Origin: Bacteroidales bacterium
GTDB taxonomy: Bacteria; Bacteroidota; Bacteroidia; Bacteroidales; UBA12077
Reading direction: 5' to 3'
Length of the DNA stretch: 64,000 nucleotides
Assembly (NCBI GenBank): GCA_030637515.1
Contig: DAOWGM010000022.1
Span: 39,937-103,936 of the forward strand
In this document: piece by piece, positions 23,401 to 34,407 of the stretch
Layout: each line of letters opens with the position of its first letter
Position numbering within the stretch: position 1 is the stretch's first letter
Made by a program: the position numbers and the translations under genes
The notes under the pieces: generated by a model
Database searches by the model: none
What the model saw: the letters and a program-made list of their open reading frames with translations, nothing else
What the model was told of the DNA's origin: nothing

Positions 23401-24322
23401 TTAAGCCTCCCTGGTATGTTCCTATCCAAAAATATCCATATGAATCTTTTGTAATAAACTCACAATTATTATCACTTAAACTGGATTGATTGTGTGGATT
23501 ATGTTTGTAATGTGTAAAAGTTTCGGTTTTTGAATCAAATTTACTGATACCTGTTTCTCTATAAGCAATCCATATTATTCCGTCTTCATCAGCAAATAAG
23601 TGCTGAATACTATTTGAACTAATACTGTTAATATTTTTTGGATCGTGTGTGTAAATCTTAAAGGTTTCGTCGGATGGATTGTATTTATTCAATCCATTTC
23701 CTGTTCCAAACCATAATTCTTTGTTACTTGTCTCACACACGCTTTTTGCACGCAAATCGCTGAAACTTTTCGGATTATCCGGTTCAGGGTGAAAACGTGT
23801 AAAATTCTCTTCTTTTTTATTGAATTTGTTTAATCCCCCGTTGGATGTTCCAACCCAAATATTGTTTTGGCTATCTTCAAATACAAATAAAACCTGATTA
23901 TTGCTAAGGCTATTTGGATCATCCGGTTTATTTGAAAAGTTTGTAAATGTGTTTGTTCTAGGATCAAACCTGTCAATTCCACCTCCAAATGTCCCAAACC
24001 AAAATATTCCTAAAGAGTCCTGAATCATTTTTCCGAAATTACCGGTGGTAAGAGAATTGGGATTATCTATTTCATGTCTGTAAATATTAAATTCGTATCC
24101 ATCGTATTTATTTAATCCATCTTGAGTCCCAAACCATAGATATCCTGATTGATCCTGAATTATTGTATAAACATTGCTATGAGAAAGACCATCCTTGATT
24201 GATAATTTTTCGAAGTTATATTCATCTGTATTTTGAGCAAATAATGATGCTGTTGTTATGCTTATTACGAATATTATAACTCCCAAACGGATTTTTTTTA
24301 AAATTAAATCAGGATTATTCAT
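20462..24322 (-). CDS. Hybrid histidine kinase, two-component-regulator propeller / triple-Y sensor, HisKA-HATPase-REC, no HTH
   Basis: 1286 aa; many LWIGTxxGGLNKFD propeller repeats, [51 protein letters not shown]. Confidence 0.94.
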   Translation of the reverse strand: MNNPDLILKKIRLGVIIFVISITTASLFAQNTDEYNFEKLSIKDGLSHSNVYTIIQDQSGYLWFGTQDGLNKYDGYEFNIYRHEIDNPNSLTTGNFGKMIQDSLGIFWFGTFGGGIDRFDPRTNTFTNFSNKPDDPNSLSNNQVLFVFEDSQNNIWVGTSNGGLNKFNKKEENFTRFHPEPDNPKSFSDLRAKSVCETSNKELWFGTGNGLNKYNPSDETFKIYTHDPKNINSISSNSIQHLFADEDGIIWIAYRETGISKFDSKTETFTHYKHNPHNQSSLSDNNCEFITKDSYGYFWIGTYQGGLNKFDPEKETFIRFKHNPNDEESISHNRIEYIFEDNSRNLWIATRGGGINKLDLKPRKFKNIIHNPEIKNTLPHPSVMAIDIDENENLWIGTDGGGISKYNLKTKVFTHFQNIPSNNNSLSVNRVWSVLVDREGIIWAGTYRGGLNRIEYKNGKYHFTRYLGKRGDNSSLSNNQINTIVEDKNGTIWIATSNGLNKLIKADNPEDYTFKHYFQNKIDSLIFIDNYISNLYLDSQDRLWIGSYAGGLFQFLPEKEEFINYSPTKYDSTKFKRDLHVLIVFEDRNKNLLLGTESSGIIKFDRERGSFSMHPKNSNLLSNMIIGLAEDDIGNLWISSSRGLSKYSPWNDKLTNYTYNDGLESSGFNRNAILKCNDGNMFFGSNSALTYFNPLEVSSNPFIPEVVITDFRILNNSDWGNSLLPFNKIQYENRPIELTKKDYFFIIEFAALDFTSTPQNQYEYMLEGFDEDWIDAANNRTATYTNIDPGFYTFKVKGSNNDKVWNENPVELEIKVIPPFYKTRGFVISLVFLGFIFIFTYIKLRTKNLIKDKRNLEEKVIERTNEISLQKEELKTQAENLEKINEQLEHQQEKLENLVQERTKDLEVAKNKAEESDRLKSAFLANMSHEIRTPMNAIIGFSNLINDQDIEKNHRAELANLIKKNSNSLLNLIDDIIDIAKIEAGQLDISEKGCFVNQIFKDLLMEFEDNIISNDRVVLKVGEEQLFNTLEIKTDPYRLHQILKNLISNAIKFTENGIVEFGYRTGKDKIQFFVKDTGIGISPEQQNQIFTRFNKIEDNKKKIYRGAGLGLTITKNLVEIMGGEINVESELNKGSVFKFDMPFELIQATSEKKISTKKGISKYNWNQKTILIAEDEESNFKFLEMIIRKTSAELLWAKTGQQAIDICMGNYKIDLILMDIKMPEMDGLEAIRKIRAKQSKVPIIVQSAYSMPEDQNLSFDAGANEFISKPIGTEKLLSVINKHLIG
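21513..21550. repeat. 38-nt perfect direct repeat copy (H-box coding segment)
   Basis: GCATTCATTGGAGTTCTTATTTCATGCGACATATTTGC, identical to 26762..26799. Confidence 0.85.
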
Positions 24323-24351
24323 TATAAATAATAATTAGGTTGAGTGTTTTT

Positions 24352-25549
24352 TTATTCACCTATTAAAAATGTTGCTAAAACTTCTAATAGTCTATTTGCT
24401 TTTATGGGTTTTGATAAATATGCATTACATCCGGCTTCCAGACTTAAATGCTCATCATTTTCCATAGCATAAGCTGTTTGAGCAATTATTGGGATTTCGG
24501 GATGAGTCTTCTTTATTGTTCTTGTGGCTTCAAGTCCATCCATGTTTGGCATTTTTATATCCATAAGAATTAAATCCGGCTCATGTTGTTTACACATATT
24601 AATGGCTTCAATGCCATCTTTTGCCCATAAAATATTTGCCTTTGTTTTGTTAAGAACCATTTCAAGATATCGATAGTTGCTATCTTCATCCTCAGCAATC
24701 AGTATGGTTTTATTACTCCATTTATATGAGTTTATTATCATGGAACTTTGATTTATAGTTTTTCTCTTTGAGCTAATTTACTAAATGGAAGGGTAAAATA
24801 AAAGGTTGAGCCCTTATCTTTTTCAGATTCGACCCATAATTTGCCATTAAGTAGTTCAGTCAAGTTCTTACTTATTGCCAGACCCAAGCCTGCTCCTCTA
24901 TATAACTTCTTCTTATCATCTTCAATTTTATTGAATCGGTTAAATATTTTAATTTGTTGCTCCGGTGACAATCCTATACCAGTATCTTTAACATAAAAAG
25001 TTAATTTCTGGTCGTTTTTTTTACTATAAAAGCAACCATATTCTATGAATCCTTTTTCAGTAAATTTCAGGGCATTATCAATTAAGTTAGATAATATTTG
25101 TTGTAGACGAAAAGGTGCTGTATATATAATGAAATCCTCTTTTTTAAGTTTATTGTTTATTCTAATCTCAATTTTATTTTTTGATAAGCTCCTTTTGAAT
25201 CAAAAGCTAAGTATCCAAATTCTGACTGTGCCCCAATAAAGATTCTTCCGTCTGTTCCCTTCACCAAGGTATATACTACAGAACTGTTGGGCATTGGAAT
25301 TAGCTGCCAGTCAGTTCCGTTATAAATTGTTAATCCGTTGTTATTTCCATAATACATTATTCCTGTGTTATCTTGCGTTATTGACCAAATTTGAGGAAAG
25401 CCTGGATATTCTTCTGGTAAATAATTATGAATAAAGGGAGACCCTAATTCTTTATACTCCTGAGTATAGACAAAGTAGGCATTAGAAATTAAACAAAAAA
25501 TTATAATTATTTTTTTCATATAAACCTTACCAATGTTTATAAATATCAT
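24352..25549 (-). pseudogene. Remnant of a propeller-type hybrid histidine kinase: large internal deletion plus a frameshift before the receiver
   Basis: N-terminal fragment 25549..25157 (FIHNYLPEEYPGFPQIWSITQDNTGIMYYGNNNGLTIYNGTDWQLIP) matches the N-terminus of the 34408..38562 kinase. Sequence then runs directly, in another frame, into a HATPase region (RLQQILSNLIDNALKFTEKG...[12 protein letters not shown]...GAGLGLAI), and the receiver (24741..24352) is in a further frame. Confidence 0.88.
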
Positions 25550-25634
25550 TTAGAATATTTGAGATAGTAACACTGGGATATATTTACCTGAAATGTGTTT
25601 TTCAGAACTTATGTTAACTAACAACAAAACATTT

Positions 25635-25666
25635 ATAAATTATTGAAAAAAAAGGACTTTCACAAA
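25635..25666 (-). promoter_or_regulatory. Putative Bacteroidota-type promoter TTTG-N20-TAATTTAT upstream of the remnant/20462 unit
   Basis: Minus strand TTTG TGAAAGTCCTTTTTTTTCAA TAATTTAT; same box spacing as at 29464 and 38587. Confidence 0.55.
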
Positions 25667-25722
25667 TTATCAAAAGTGTTTTTGATACATATGGAATAAT
25701 TATAGATGAATGTTGGATGGAG

Positions 25723-28700
25723 TTAAGATAAGAATTGGCTCATTAAACTTAGAAGTTTTGCTTTTTGAATTGGTTTTTTAATATATGCGTTACATCCTGC
25801 TTCTAAACTTAATTCTTTGTCATTTTCCATAGCAAAAGCTGTTTGAGCTATAATAGGTAAGTCTGGTTTTTGTTTTTTTATTCTTTCAGTTGCTTCCAAT
25901 CCGTCCATTTCGGGCATCTTTATGTCCATTAAAATCATATCAATTTCATTGTTGACACTTTTTTCAACAGCTTCAATGCCATTTTTTGCACGAATAATAT
26001 TGATATTAGTTTCAGATAAGGTCATTGTGAAAAAACGAAAATTGCTATCATCATCTTCTGCAATTAATATAGTTTTATTCGACCAATTGTATTGTTTAGT
26101 ATATTCTGATTTTAATTTATCGCTAACTTCAAATTTGTTAATTTGCTTTATTGGAATTTTAATAGTAAAAACAGAACCTTTTTCAATTTCAGATTCCACA
26201 TTAATTTCGCCCCCTAATAATTCAATCAAATTTTTACAAATTGCCAGCCCTAATCCAGCACCTTCATATAGCTTTTGTTTCTCGTCTTCAATCTTCGTAA
26301 ACCTGGTAAAAATATGAGCAAGTTGTTGTTTGTTCATACCAATTCCAGTATCCTTTATAAAGATTGATATATAGTTGTTTTCAGTTTGGTATCCAAGTTC
26401 TACAGTTCCTTCTTCTGTATATTTAATCGCATTTTCAATCAGATTTTTTAAAATTTGTTGGATTCTTCCCTGATCAGAAAATATTATTATATCCTCTTTT
26501 ATATCAGGATTTAAAATAAAATTAAATTCCTTATCGGATACTATGTCTACATAATCGAAATGCAATTCCTTTAGGAGATCTATAAAGCTAAACTCAGCTT
26601 TTATAATTTTTATTTGTTTTGTTTCAATTTTTGCTAAGTCCAGAATATTTTCAATAAGATTCAATAGAGTAAATCCATTTTTTGTTATTTCACTGGTAAG
26701 TTGTGATTTAGATTCGGAATCCAAATCATTATCGACCAATAAGTTGGAAAAGCCGATAATGGCATTCATTGGAGTTCTTATTTCATGCGACATATTTGCT
26801 AAAAACGAAGATTTTAATCGGTCACTTTCTACCGCTTTTTCTTTTGCAAGCTCCAAATCTTTTGTTCTTTCTGTAATTAAATTCTCTAAGTTATTTCTAT
26901 GTTTTTCAAGTTCCTTATTTTGTTCTTCAATTTGTTTTTTTTGATCTTGTGCGTAATCACGTTGTGCTCTTAATTCATCGCTTTGAGTTAGAATTTCTCC
27001 ATTTTGTTGATTTATTTGAGAAGTTCTTTCCTTAACTTGTTTTTCTAATATATTTCTTTGTTTTTTTATTCTATAAATACGCGATTTATTCCACAGAAAC
27101 AGGACTCCTAAAATAAAGGCAACTATGAAGATTTTAAATATTAAAGTTTGATACCATGCGGGTAGTATTTTAATTTTAATCGAAACAAAATTTTCATTCC
27201 AAATTCCTTGACTATTAGTTGATAGTACTTTAAAAGTATAACTTCCCGGATCAATATTGGTATAAGAAACATTTCGCATTTTATCGGCATCAATCCACTG
27301 GTCTTCAAAAGGTTCAAGTTTGTATTTAAACAGTATTTCTTCGGGGAAAACTAAATCTATAGCAGTGTATTTTACATTAAATCGTTTATATTTTGGTTGA
27401 ATATTAATAAGCTCTTTAAGATTAAAAGAAAAATCATTTGTATAAACCTTTTCAATAAAAATAGGAGGTAATTCATTATTTAGAGTAATTTTCTCTGGAT
27501 TTATGCAAGCAACTCCTCCTGTTGTTAAAAACCATAAATTACCTTGAGTATCTCTAAGGGATTCTGTAGCCCCAAGGCAAACGCTATTTTTCATTCCATC
27601 GCTTTTATCGTAGAATTCATAATCGATTTTATCTATTTTTTTTGCAGCATATTCGTTTAGTTGATTTTTGGAAACTTTCATAATACCTTTTGGGCCAGGC
27701 ACCCAAAAGAAACCTAAATTATCTTCTATAATATCAAATACAGTATTATTTTGTAATCCATTTTTAACAGTATAATTGGTGAAAACATTATTTTCAAACC
27801 TCGAAATTCCTGTATTAGTTGAAATCCAAAGTATATCATCATCGTCTTTATAGATATTAAAAATCATATTATCAGGTAATCCGTCAGCCATATCATATTG
27901 CTTGATTACTGAATCATTTTTTATGAAATTAATACCCTTTTTCGTTCCTGCTACTATAATGTCTGGATTATACTGCATTACAGTCATTACATAATTAGTA
28001 CTCAGGCCATTGTCTGAATTTATGGTGTAAATACTTCCATCTTTATCAATTCTATGAATCCCAGTACGATTGGTAGCGATCCATATGTTACCGTTTGCAT
28101 CTTCAAACGTTTTTCTTATATAATTATCAGGGAATCCATTATTTATATTAAATAGTTTTTCTTTGTTATTACCAATTTTTAATAAACCGCCATAAGTACT
28201 AATCCACACGTTTCCTTTACTATCTTTATACATATGTTTGATGTGAGGACTTTCTAAAGGTATTTGGGTTTTTAATTTACTTATTTGTCCATTCTTTATA
28301 ATATCAATTGTTCCGTTTTCATTTGCAACCCAAAATTCATTTTTTGCATACTGCATAATTGCAGTGTTTACATTAGAAATTAAACCTTCCGATTCTGAGT
28401 AACATGTAAATTTACCATCTGTAATTTGAAATAATCCTTTTCTGTAAGTTCCGCCCCATAAATTCCCTTGCTTATCAAATATGATTTTTACTACACGATT
28501 ATTTGGTAAACCATTTTTTTCAGATAAACATTCTGTTTGATTAGTAACCTTATTATACCTGTAAAGTCCATCGGCAGAAGATGAAATCCATAGATAGCCA
28601 TTAATATCTTCGACAATATTTTCCACAAACCTGATATTTAAATTAGGATGCCTTTGCAATTTATCATTTGAAATAGTATAAATACCATTGCTTGAAGAAA

Positions 28701-29415
28701 CCCAAATAATTCCTTCACTATCCTGATAAAATGAAAATATTTCTTCGGAAGTGTTATGCATGTCGCATGGTACGAAAACATTGTCCTTATATTTAATAAC
28801 TTCTCCCTTTATTGTACCAATCCAAACATTGCCTGAATAATCTTCGAAAATTGCATAAATTGCGCCGGATGTGATTTTTTTTAAATCATTATAGTGAATT
28901 AAACTATCACCGTCATATTTAAACAATCCACTTGCATTTGTACCAATCCAAATATGGTTATTACTATCAATAAAAATGGATTCAATATTTGAATTGTCAA
29001 GTAATTGAAGCTTTTTATCCCTATATAAAACATTGTCTTTAATAAGAGTTATTCCTTTTTGAGTACCTATCCAGATAATTCCTTCTTTATCTTCGCATAG
29101 AATTTTAACAGCTTCGGTTAATAAGGCATCGTTATTTTGCGATGTAAAATTTGTGAAACTAATTCCATCAAATCTGGAAATTCCTCCATATGTAGCAATC
29201 CAAATATAACCATTTTGGGATTGAATAATATTACTTACTGCATTTGAAGTTAAGCCATTATCAATTGTCCATGACCTAAGCCTATATTGAGTTAATGCTT
29301 TTTTCGGATCGAGGCTTTTTAATTGAGCAAGGATTGAGGTTTGAGATATAATAATTAAAATAAATGCAAAAGCTAATTTTAATCGTATTTTAAATATGCG
29401 CTTTAACCAGTTCAT
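25723..29415 (-). CDS. Hybrid histidine kinase with propeller/triple-Y sensor and C-terminal receiver, no HTH
   Basis: 1230 aa; [88 protein letters not shown]-type receiver. Confidence 0.94.
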   Translation of the reverse strand: MNWLKRIFKIRLKLAFAFILIIISQTSILAQLKSLDPKKALTQYRLRSWTIDNGLTSNAVSNIIQSQNGYIWIATYGGISRFDGISFTNFTSQNNDALLTEAVKILCEDKEGIIWIGTQKGITLIKDNVLYRDKKLQLLDNSNIESIFIDSNNHIWIGTNASGLFKYDGDSLIHYNDLKKITSGAIYAIFEDYSGNVWIGTIKGEVIKYKDNVFVPCDMHNTSEEIFSFYQDSEGIIWVSSSNGIYTISNDKLQRHPNLNIRFVENIVEDINGYLWISSSADGLYRYNKVTNQTECLSEKNGLPNNRVVKIIFDKQGNLWGGTYRKGLFQITDGKFTCYSESEGLISNVNTAIMQYAKNEFWVANENGTIDIIKNGQISKLKTQIPLESPHIKHMYKDSKGNVWISTYGGLLKIGNNKEKLFNINNGFPDNYIRKTFEDANGNIWIATNRTGIHRIDKDGSIYTINSDNGLSTNYVMTVMQYNPDIIVAGTKKGINFIKNDSVIKQYDMADGLPDNMIFNIYKDDDDILWISTNTGISRFENNVFTNYTVKNGLQNNTVFDIIEDNLGFFWVPGPKGIMKVSKNQLNEYAAKKIDKIDYEFYDKSDGMKNSVCLGATESLRDTQGNLWFLTTGGVACINPEKITLNNELPPIFIEKVYTNDFSFNLKELINIQPKYKRFNVKYTAIDLVFPEEILFKYKLEPFEDQWIDADKMRNVSYTNIDPGSYTFKVLSTNSQGIWNENFVSIKIKILPAWYQTLIFKIFIVAFILGVLFLWNKSRIYRIKKQRNILEKQVKERTSQINQQNGEILTQSDELRAQRDYAQDQKKQIEEQNKELEKHRNNLENLITERTKDLELAKEKAVESDRLKSSFLANMSHEIRTPMNAIIGFSNLLVDNDLDSESKSQLTSEITKNGFTLLNLIENILDLAKIETKQIKIIKAEFSFIDLLKELHFDYVDIVSDKEFNFILNPDIKEDIIIFSDQGRIQQILKNLIENAIKYTEEGTVELGYQTENNYISIFIKDTGIGMNKQQLAHIFTRFTKIEDEKQKLYEGAGLGLAICKNLIELLGGEINVESEIEKGSVFTIKIPIKQINKFEVSDKLKSEYTKQYNWSNKTILIAEDDDSNFRFFTMTLSETNINIIRAKNGIEAVEKSVNNEIDMILMDIKMPEMDGLEATERIKKQKPDLPIIAQTAFAMENDKELSLEAGCNAYIKKPIQKAKLLSLMSQFLS
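26762..26799. repeat. 38-nt perfect direct repeat copy (H-box coding segment)
   Basis: Identical to 21513..21550; encodes [13 protein letters not shown] on the minus strand. Confidence 0.85.
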
Positions 29416-29463
29416 AAAGATGGGATAAGGTAAATATATTAGATGTTCAGGTTTTAATATTTC

Positions 29464-29495
29464 ATAAATTATCGAAAAAAAAGCACTTTTACAAA
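29464..29495 (-). promoter_or_regulatory. Putative Bacteroidota-type promoter TTTG-N20-TAATTTAT upstream of the 25723..29415 kinase
   Basis: Minus strand TTTG TAAAAGTGCTTTTTTTTCGA TAATTTAT, about 50 bp upstream of the start codon. Confidence 0.6.
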
Positions 29496-29548
29496 CAAGA
29501 ACTGGCTTTTTTTTAACAGTGAGATAATTACAATTTATAAATGAGATG

Positions 29549-31423
29549 TTAAGTCAGATAAGAGTTTAACAATGATAACAATTGAGGTTGTCTAATTGGT
29601 TTCGTGAGAAAAGCGTCACATCCTGAATCGAAGCTCTTTTTTTCATCGTATTCGAGTGTAAATGCAGTTTGAGCAATTATAGGAATCCTTTTATTCATGC
29701 TTTTTATTTTTCTCGCAGCTTCCAGTCCATTCATTATGGGCATTTTAATATCCATTAAAATAAGATCTATTTTATTGTTTTCAACTATTTTAATGGCTTC
29801 TATACCATTTCTAGCATGGTGAAGTTTTGCTCCTGTTTTTGACAGAGCAATGTTTAACTGACGATAATTTGCATACTCATCATCGGCAATTAAAATTGAC
29901 TTCTTCTCCCAATGATAATTCTGAATTTGGATATCTTTTTGTGAGATAATGCTTTGATTAATATCAGAAGTATTAAACGGAATATTAAAATAGAAAGCTG
30001 CTCCTCTGCCTAATTCCGATTCAACCCATATTCTGCCTCCTAATATCTCAACAAGATTTTTACTAATACTTAATCCTAAACCAGCTCCTCTGTATAGCTT
30101 TTGTTTAGAAATTTCAGCTTTTGTAAACCTGTTAAAAATACGAGTTTGGTATTCTCCAGAAAGGCCAATACCGGTGTCCTTCACATAAAATTTCACATAA
30201 GAATCTTTATTGCTTTCATTTAACATATAACCAAAATGGATTTCTCCTTTTTCAGTAAATTTAAAAGCATTATCCAATAAATTTGTTAAAATACTTTTTA
30301 TATGACTTGAGTCGGTATTTATTTCAAAACTATCTTGAAGAGCTTCATTGTCAAGAACAAGATTAATGTCGCTCTTATAGGTGTTTTCTTTTAAATCTTC
30401 AAAATCCTCAAGAATATTTTTAAGAATTTTGTGTATATCAACTTTGTTTATTCTTGCCTCAAGTTGTCCGGCTTCAATTTTTGAGATGCTAATGATATCT
30501 TCGATTAGTTTTAGCAGAGAATTAGTACTCTGAGTGATATGCATAACCATTTCTCCTTTGAGCGAATCTTCAACTTCAGGATCTATTAATAGGCTTGAGA
30601 ACCCAATTATTGCATTCATAGGTGTACGGATTTCATGCGACATATTAGCAAGAAATGCTGATTTTAAGCGATCCGATTCTTCTGCTTTTTCTTTAGCAAC
30701 TTCCAGTTCTTCAGTTCTTTCTTTAACCAAAAGCTCTAAGTGATTTTGATGTTGTTCCAGTTCTTTATTGGCATTTTTTAGTTTTTCGGATTGAGTGATA
30801 ATTTCCTTTTGCTGATCCATTACCTTGTTTAGGTAATATGTTTTTTTGTCATTCGTTTCAATTAATGCTTTATAAGTTTTTTTTCTTACAACCTCATATA
30901 TTATAGCCATTGATGAAACGGCAATAAAAGTAGATATGAATCTTGATTTCAAGTTACTACCGTAGTCAACCATAAAATCAGGATCTGTGTAAAAGAGAAG
31001 AAGTGTACTTGTTAGAAGAAAAACTATAAAATATATACCTCGTCTTAATCCAAGTACAAATAAGCTAAATACAGGATATACATAAAACCAAAGAAATGCA
31101 GTGTTTTCTTCACCTCCATAAATTAAAAAGAAATGAAGTAATACAGTAAGCATTGTAACCAGTAAATACCCCGTTACTTTAAACTTTTTTGTAAATCGTA
31201 AATAAAAAAAAGCTATGGAAGTTAAAAGAGCGAAAGAAAGAACAATTAAAGCATAAAAAATATTAAAATGGATAATAGTCTTAATTCCATAAAAGATCAT
31301 GAAAATAATCCCTATAATGGAGAATAAATTTATTATAATAGTTTTTCGTAATTGGTCCGACTCAAAATCGCCGGATATTCCTCCGGTTACAATATTATTT
31401 ATAAGTCTATAGAGTTTGTTCAT
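29549..31423 (-). CDS. Multi-TM hybrid histidine kinase with C-terminal receiver
   Basis: 624 aa; several TM helices at N-terminus, no propeller; [49 protein letters not shown]. Confidence 0.93.
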   Translation of the reverse strand: MNKLYRLINNIVTGGISGDFESDQLRKTIIINLFSIIGIIFMIFYGIKTIIHFNIFYALIVLSFALLTSIAFFYLRFTKKFKVTGYLLVTMLTVLLHFFLIYGGEENTAFLWFYVYPVFSLFVLGLRRGIYFIVFLLTSTLLLFYTDPDFMVDYGSNLKSRFISTFIAVSSMAIIYEVVRKKTYKALIETNDKKTYYLNKVMDQQKEIITQSEKLKNANKELEQHQNHLELLVKERTEELEVAKEKAEESDRLKSAFLANMSHEIRTPMNAIIGFSSLLIDPEVEDSLKGEMVMHITQSTNSLLKLIEDIISISKIEAGQLEARINKVDIHKILKNILEDFEDLKENTYKSDINLVLDNEALQDSFEINTDSSHIKSILTNLLDNAFKFTEKGEIHFGYMLNESNKDSYVKFYVKDTGIGLSGEYQTRIFNRFTKAEISKQKLYRGAGLGLSISKNLVEILGGRIWVESELGRGAAFYFNIPFNTSDINQSIISQKDIQIQNYHWEKKSILIADDEYANYRQLNIALSKTGAKLHHARNGIEAIKIVENNKIDLILMDIKMPIMNGLEAARKIKSMNKRIPIIAQTAFTLEYDEKKSFDSGCDAFLTKPIRQPQLLSLLNSYLT

Positions 31424-31437
31424 GATTCCTTATAAAA

Positions 31438-34395
31438 TTACTTCTCGAAATATTTTTTTATTGTTATTAATAATTTTTGCCGTTGGATTGGTTTTGACAG
31501 ATGTTCTTCGCAACCTGCATTAATGCTTAAGTTGATATCTTCCTTTGAAGAATATGCTGAAACAGAAACAACTGGTATTTTGGAATTATTGCTTTTAATA
31601 ATTCTTGTTGCTTCTAAGCCATCTAATATTGGCATTTTAACATCCATTAAAACAAGATCAAAATTATTTTCCTTACTTTTTTCAATTGCTTCTTTTCCAT
31701 TCTCAGCTCTAAAAATCTTTATTTTTGTATTTTTAAGGATCATTTCAAGAAATCTGTAGTTACTTTCTTCATCCTCGGCAATAAGAATTGTTTTATCTGA
31801 CCAGTCAAAATCTTTATCAATTATGGTTTTCTTTTCAGCATCTTTCACTATTTCATTATCTTTTGTGTGAAAAGGAATAGTGAAATAAAAGGCGGAGCCA
31901 CGTTCAGGCTCAGATTCTACCCAAATAGTACCATTAAGTAAGTTAATGATGTTTTTACAAATAGCTAATCCTAAGCCGGCTCCACGATATAATTTCTTTT
32001 TATCATCTTCAACTTTTGTGAATCGTTTAAAAATATGATTTTGTTGATTAACTGACAAACCTATTCCTGTATCTTTAACAAAAAGCTCTATTGAATTTTT
32101 AAGAATATTAAATCCAATTTCAATATTGCCAGTTTCTGTATACTTTACTGCATTATCAATAAGGTTATTAAATATTTGTTTAATACGGTAATTATCTGAG
32201 TATACTTCGATATTAATTTCTGGTATTTTTAAATTCAGATGTAATCCTTTAAGTTTAATAATATCATAAAATGAAAGGTAAACATCATTTAAAGTATTGT
32301 TAAGGTTAAATTTCTCTTTTTGAACTTTAAATTGATTTGTATCGATACGTGAAAGTTCCAGTATATTGTCAATCAAATTAAGTAATGAATAACTATTAGC
32401 TGAAATTTCTGAGATAAGATTATTCTTAACTTCTGTTTCGAGATCTTCTTCACCAAGCATATTTGAAAAACCAATTACTGCATTCATGGGTGTCCTTATC
32501 TCATGAGACATATTTGTTAAGAATGAACTCTTTAAACGATCTGATTCTTCTGCTTTTTCTTTAGCTATCTTTAAATCTTTAGTTCTCTGATCAACGATTT
32601 GTTCTAAATGGCTTTGGTGCTTTTCCAGTTCATTTTTTTGTGATTGTATTTCTTCGTTTTTTTGTAAAATTTCTTTTTCTGCATTTTTTAGTTTCGATAT
32701 ATCGGTATCAACAAATATTAATTTTTGGATTTCCCCTTTGTCGTCTATAAATGGAGTTAATGTGGTTTGTAAATTTCTTATTTCTCCATTTCTAGTTTCT
32801 ATTAATGATTCATATACAATAGATTTTTTTGTTTCTTTAACCTTACTCAGAATATCTTTGATATTGGGATTTGTACTCGCATTTACAACATTGCTTCCAT
32901 GTATTTTTTTTCTTTCTTCAAGTGTATATCCAAATAAACGGAATAAACCTTCATTAACCCATTCGAAATTTCCTTCGGCATCGCAAATTGTAACCGCATT
33001 ATCAGTTTCACTTGCTACAATAGAAAGCTTTTGTAGTTCATTATTTTTTTCTTTTAAGATTAGGTTCGTTTTGTGTTTTAGAACGTACCTGCTATAAAGA
33101 AGAACTATTAATAAAATAATTAGAACTGAGAATGCAATTAAAGCATTTCTATAAAGTGTTTGTTTTTCAAGTTCAATTTTTTGTTTTTCTATTTCTTGTT
33201 GTTTTTGAGCTGTCTGGAATTTAGCTTCAGCTTCTTCTATTTGCTTATTTTTATTTGTGTTGAATATACTATCTTTTAATTCAGTACTAATTTTGTAATA
33301 TTTTAAAGATTTATCGTATATCTCAAGCCCCTCATATGATTCAGATAAAAATTCACAAATATTCATTTCCTCATGCAAAATTTTAATCTCTTTGGCAATA
33401 ATTAATCCTCTTTGCGCATATTTAATTGCTTCATTGTATTTTGTGATTCTTTCTTCAATGTCAATTGTTTGTTTAGCAATCTTATTATTTAAACTTGCTA
33501 TATTTCCCAACGAAGATGATATTCCTTTTTGATCATTAATTATTACTTTTAATTCCAGGGCTTTCTCATAATAATCTAATGCTAACACAAAATTGTTTAA
33601 TTCTTCATGCAGCATTCCAATATTGTTAAAACAAAGTGCAACACCTTTTTTATCATCTTTCGCTAAAAGGATTTTAAGAGATTTGTTATAATATGTGAGA
33701 GCCTCATTGTATTTTTTTTGTTTTTTATAAACAATAGCAATGTTATTATAGCCACCTCCCATACCAAGACTATTTCCTATTTCATCATAAATAATCAATG
33801 ATTTCTGGAAATATTCTATAGCTCTTTCAAAATTGTCTTGTTTTAAATGAACCATGCCTATGCTATTATAGCATTTTGCTATTCCTCTTTTATTGCCAAC
33901 TTTTTCATGCTTCTTTAAAGCAAGTTGAAAATACTCCAAAGATTTGCTGTAATCACCTCTTAGTAAGAAAACTATTCCAATACCATTATAGCAATCTCCA
34001 ATCCCTTTTTGACTGTTTCCTGATATTCTTTTTGCTGACGATTCAGATAGTTTAGTATATAATTCTATTGCAGTGTTAAACGCCTTTATTGCTTGATCAA
34101 AGTGTCCTCTATTCCAATTAATATCACCTAAATTTTTGTACAGATTGGCTTCGCCTATTTTGTAATTGATTTTTTGTGTAAGTTTAAGACCTTTGGTTAC
34201 AAAATATTCCGCCGAATCAGGATATGACCTTCTTAATTTCCATGATAAATCTGTATATATATTTATTCTGGTTGTGTCATCTAAAGGATTGTCAAGCATT
34301 TCCAATAAACTATCAGCTTCCGAATTATATTGAGCCTCTATATTTTGGCTACAAATAATTAGTATGACTAATATTAGGTGATATTTTAATCTCAT
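31438..34395 (-). CDS. TPR-PAS hybrid histidine kinase with C-terminal receiver
   Basis: 985 aa; repeated TPRs (GKCYNSIGMVHLKQDNFERAIEYFQKSL), TM, PAS (SETDNAVTICDAEGNFEWVNEG), HisKA/HATPase/REC. Confidence 0.93.
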   Translation of the reverse strand: MRLKYHLILVILIICSQNIEAQYNSEADSLLEMLDNPLDDTTRINIYTDLSWKLRRSYPDSAEYFVTKGLKLTQKINYKIGEANLYKNLGDINWNRGHFDQAIKAFNTAIELYTKLSESSAKRISGNSQKGIGDCYNGIGIVFLLRGDYSKSLEYFQLALKKHEKVGNKRGIAKCYNSIGMVHLKQDNFERAIEYFQKSLIIYDEIGNSLGMGGGYNNIAIVYKKQKKYNEALTYYNKSLKILLAKDDKKGVALCFNNIGMLHEELNNFVLALDYYEKALELKVIINDQKGISSSLGNIASLNNKIAKQTIDIEERITKYNEAIKYAQRGLIIAKEIKILHEEMNICEFLSESYEGLEIYDKSLKYYKISTELKDSIFNTNKNKQIEEAEAKFQTAQKQQEIEKQKIELEKQTLYRNALIAFSVLIILLIVLLYSRYVLKHKTNLILKEKNNELQKLSIVASETDNAVTICDAEGNFEWVNEGLFRLFGYTLEERKKIHGSNVVNASTNPNIKDILSKVKETKKSIVYESLIETRNGEIRNLQTTLTPFIDDKGEIQKLIFVDTDISKLKNAEKEILQKNEEIQSQKNELEKHQSHLEQIVDQRTKDLKIAKEKAEESDRLKSSFLTNMSHEIRTPMNAVIGFSNMLGEEDLETEVKNNLISEISANSYSLLNLIDNILELSRIDTNQFKVQKEKFNLNNTLNDVYLSFYDIIKLKGLHLNLKIPEINIEVYSDNYRIKQIFNNLIDNAVKYTETGNIEIGFNILKNSIELFVKDTGIGLSVNQQNHIFKRFTKVEDDKKKLYRGAGLGLAICKNIINLLNGTIWVESEPERGSAFYFTIPFHTKDNEIVKDAEKKTIIDKDFDWSDKTILIAEDEESNYRFLEMILKNTKIKIFRAENGKEAIEKSKENNFDLVLMDVKMPILDGLEATRIIKSNNSKIPVVSVSAYSSKEDINLSINAGCEEHLSKPIQRQKLLITIKKYFEK

Positions 34396-34407
34396 AAATC
34401 AATTAAC

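Noticed and set aside
22700-24300. Regularly spaced similar segments that could look like a tandem-repeat or CRISPR-like array
   Set aside because: Spacing of roughly 150 nt and content encode propeller blades (LWIGTxxGGLNKF) of one protein; no conserved DNA repeat/spacer structure
25922-26317. 131-aa plus-strand ORF
   Set aside because: Antisense to the kinase/receiver coding region of 25723..29415; similar antisense ORFs recur at the same position in paralogues (e.g. 30534, 31523, 35423), as expected from codon bias of the conserved H-box/REC sequence
32738-33097. 119-aa plus-strand ORF
   Set aside because: Antisense to the PAS region of the TPR-PAS kinase; no independent support
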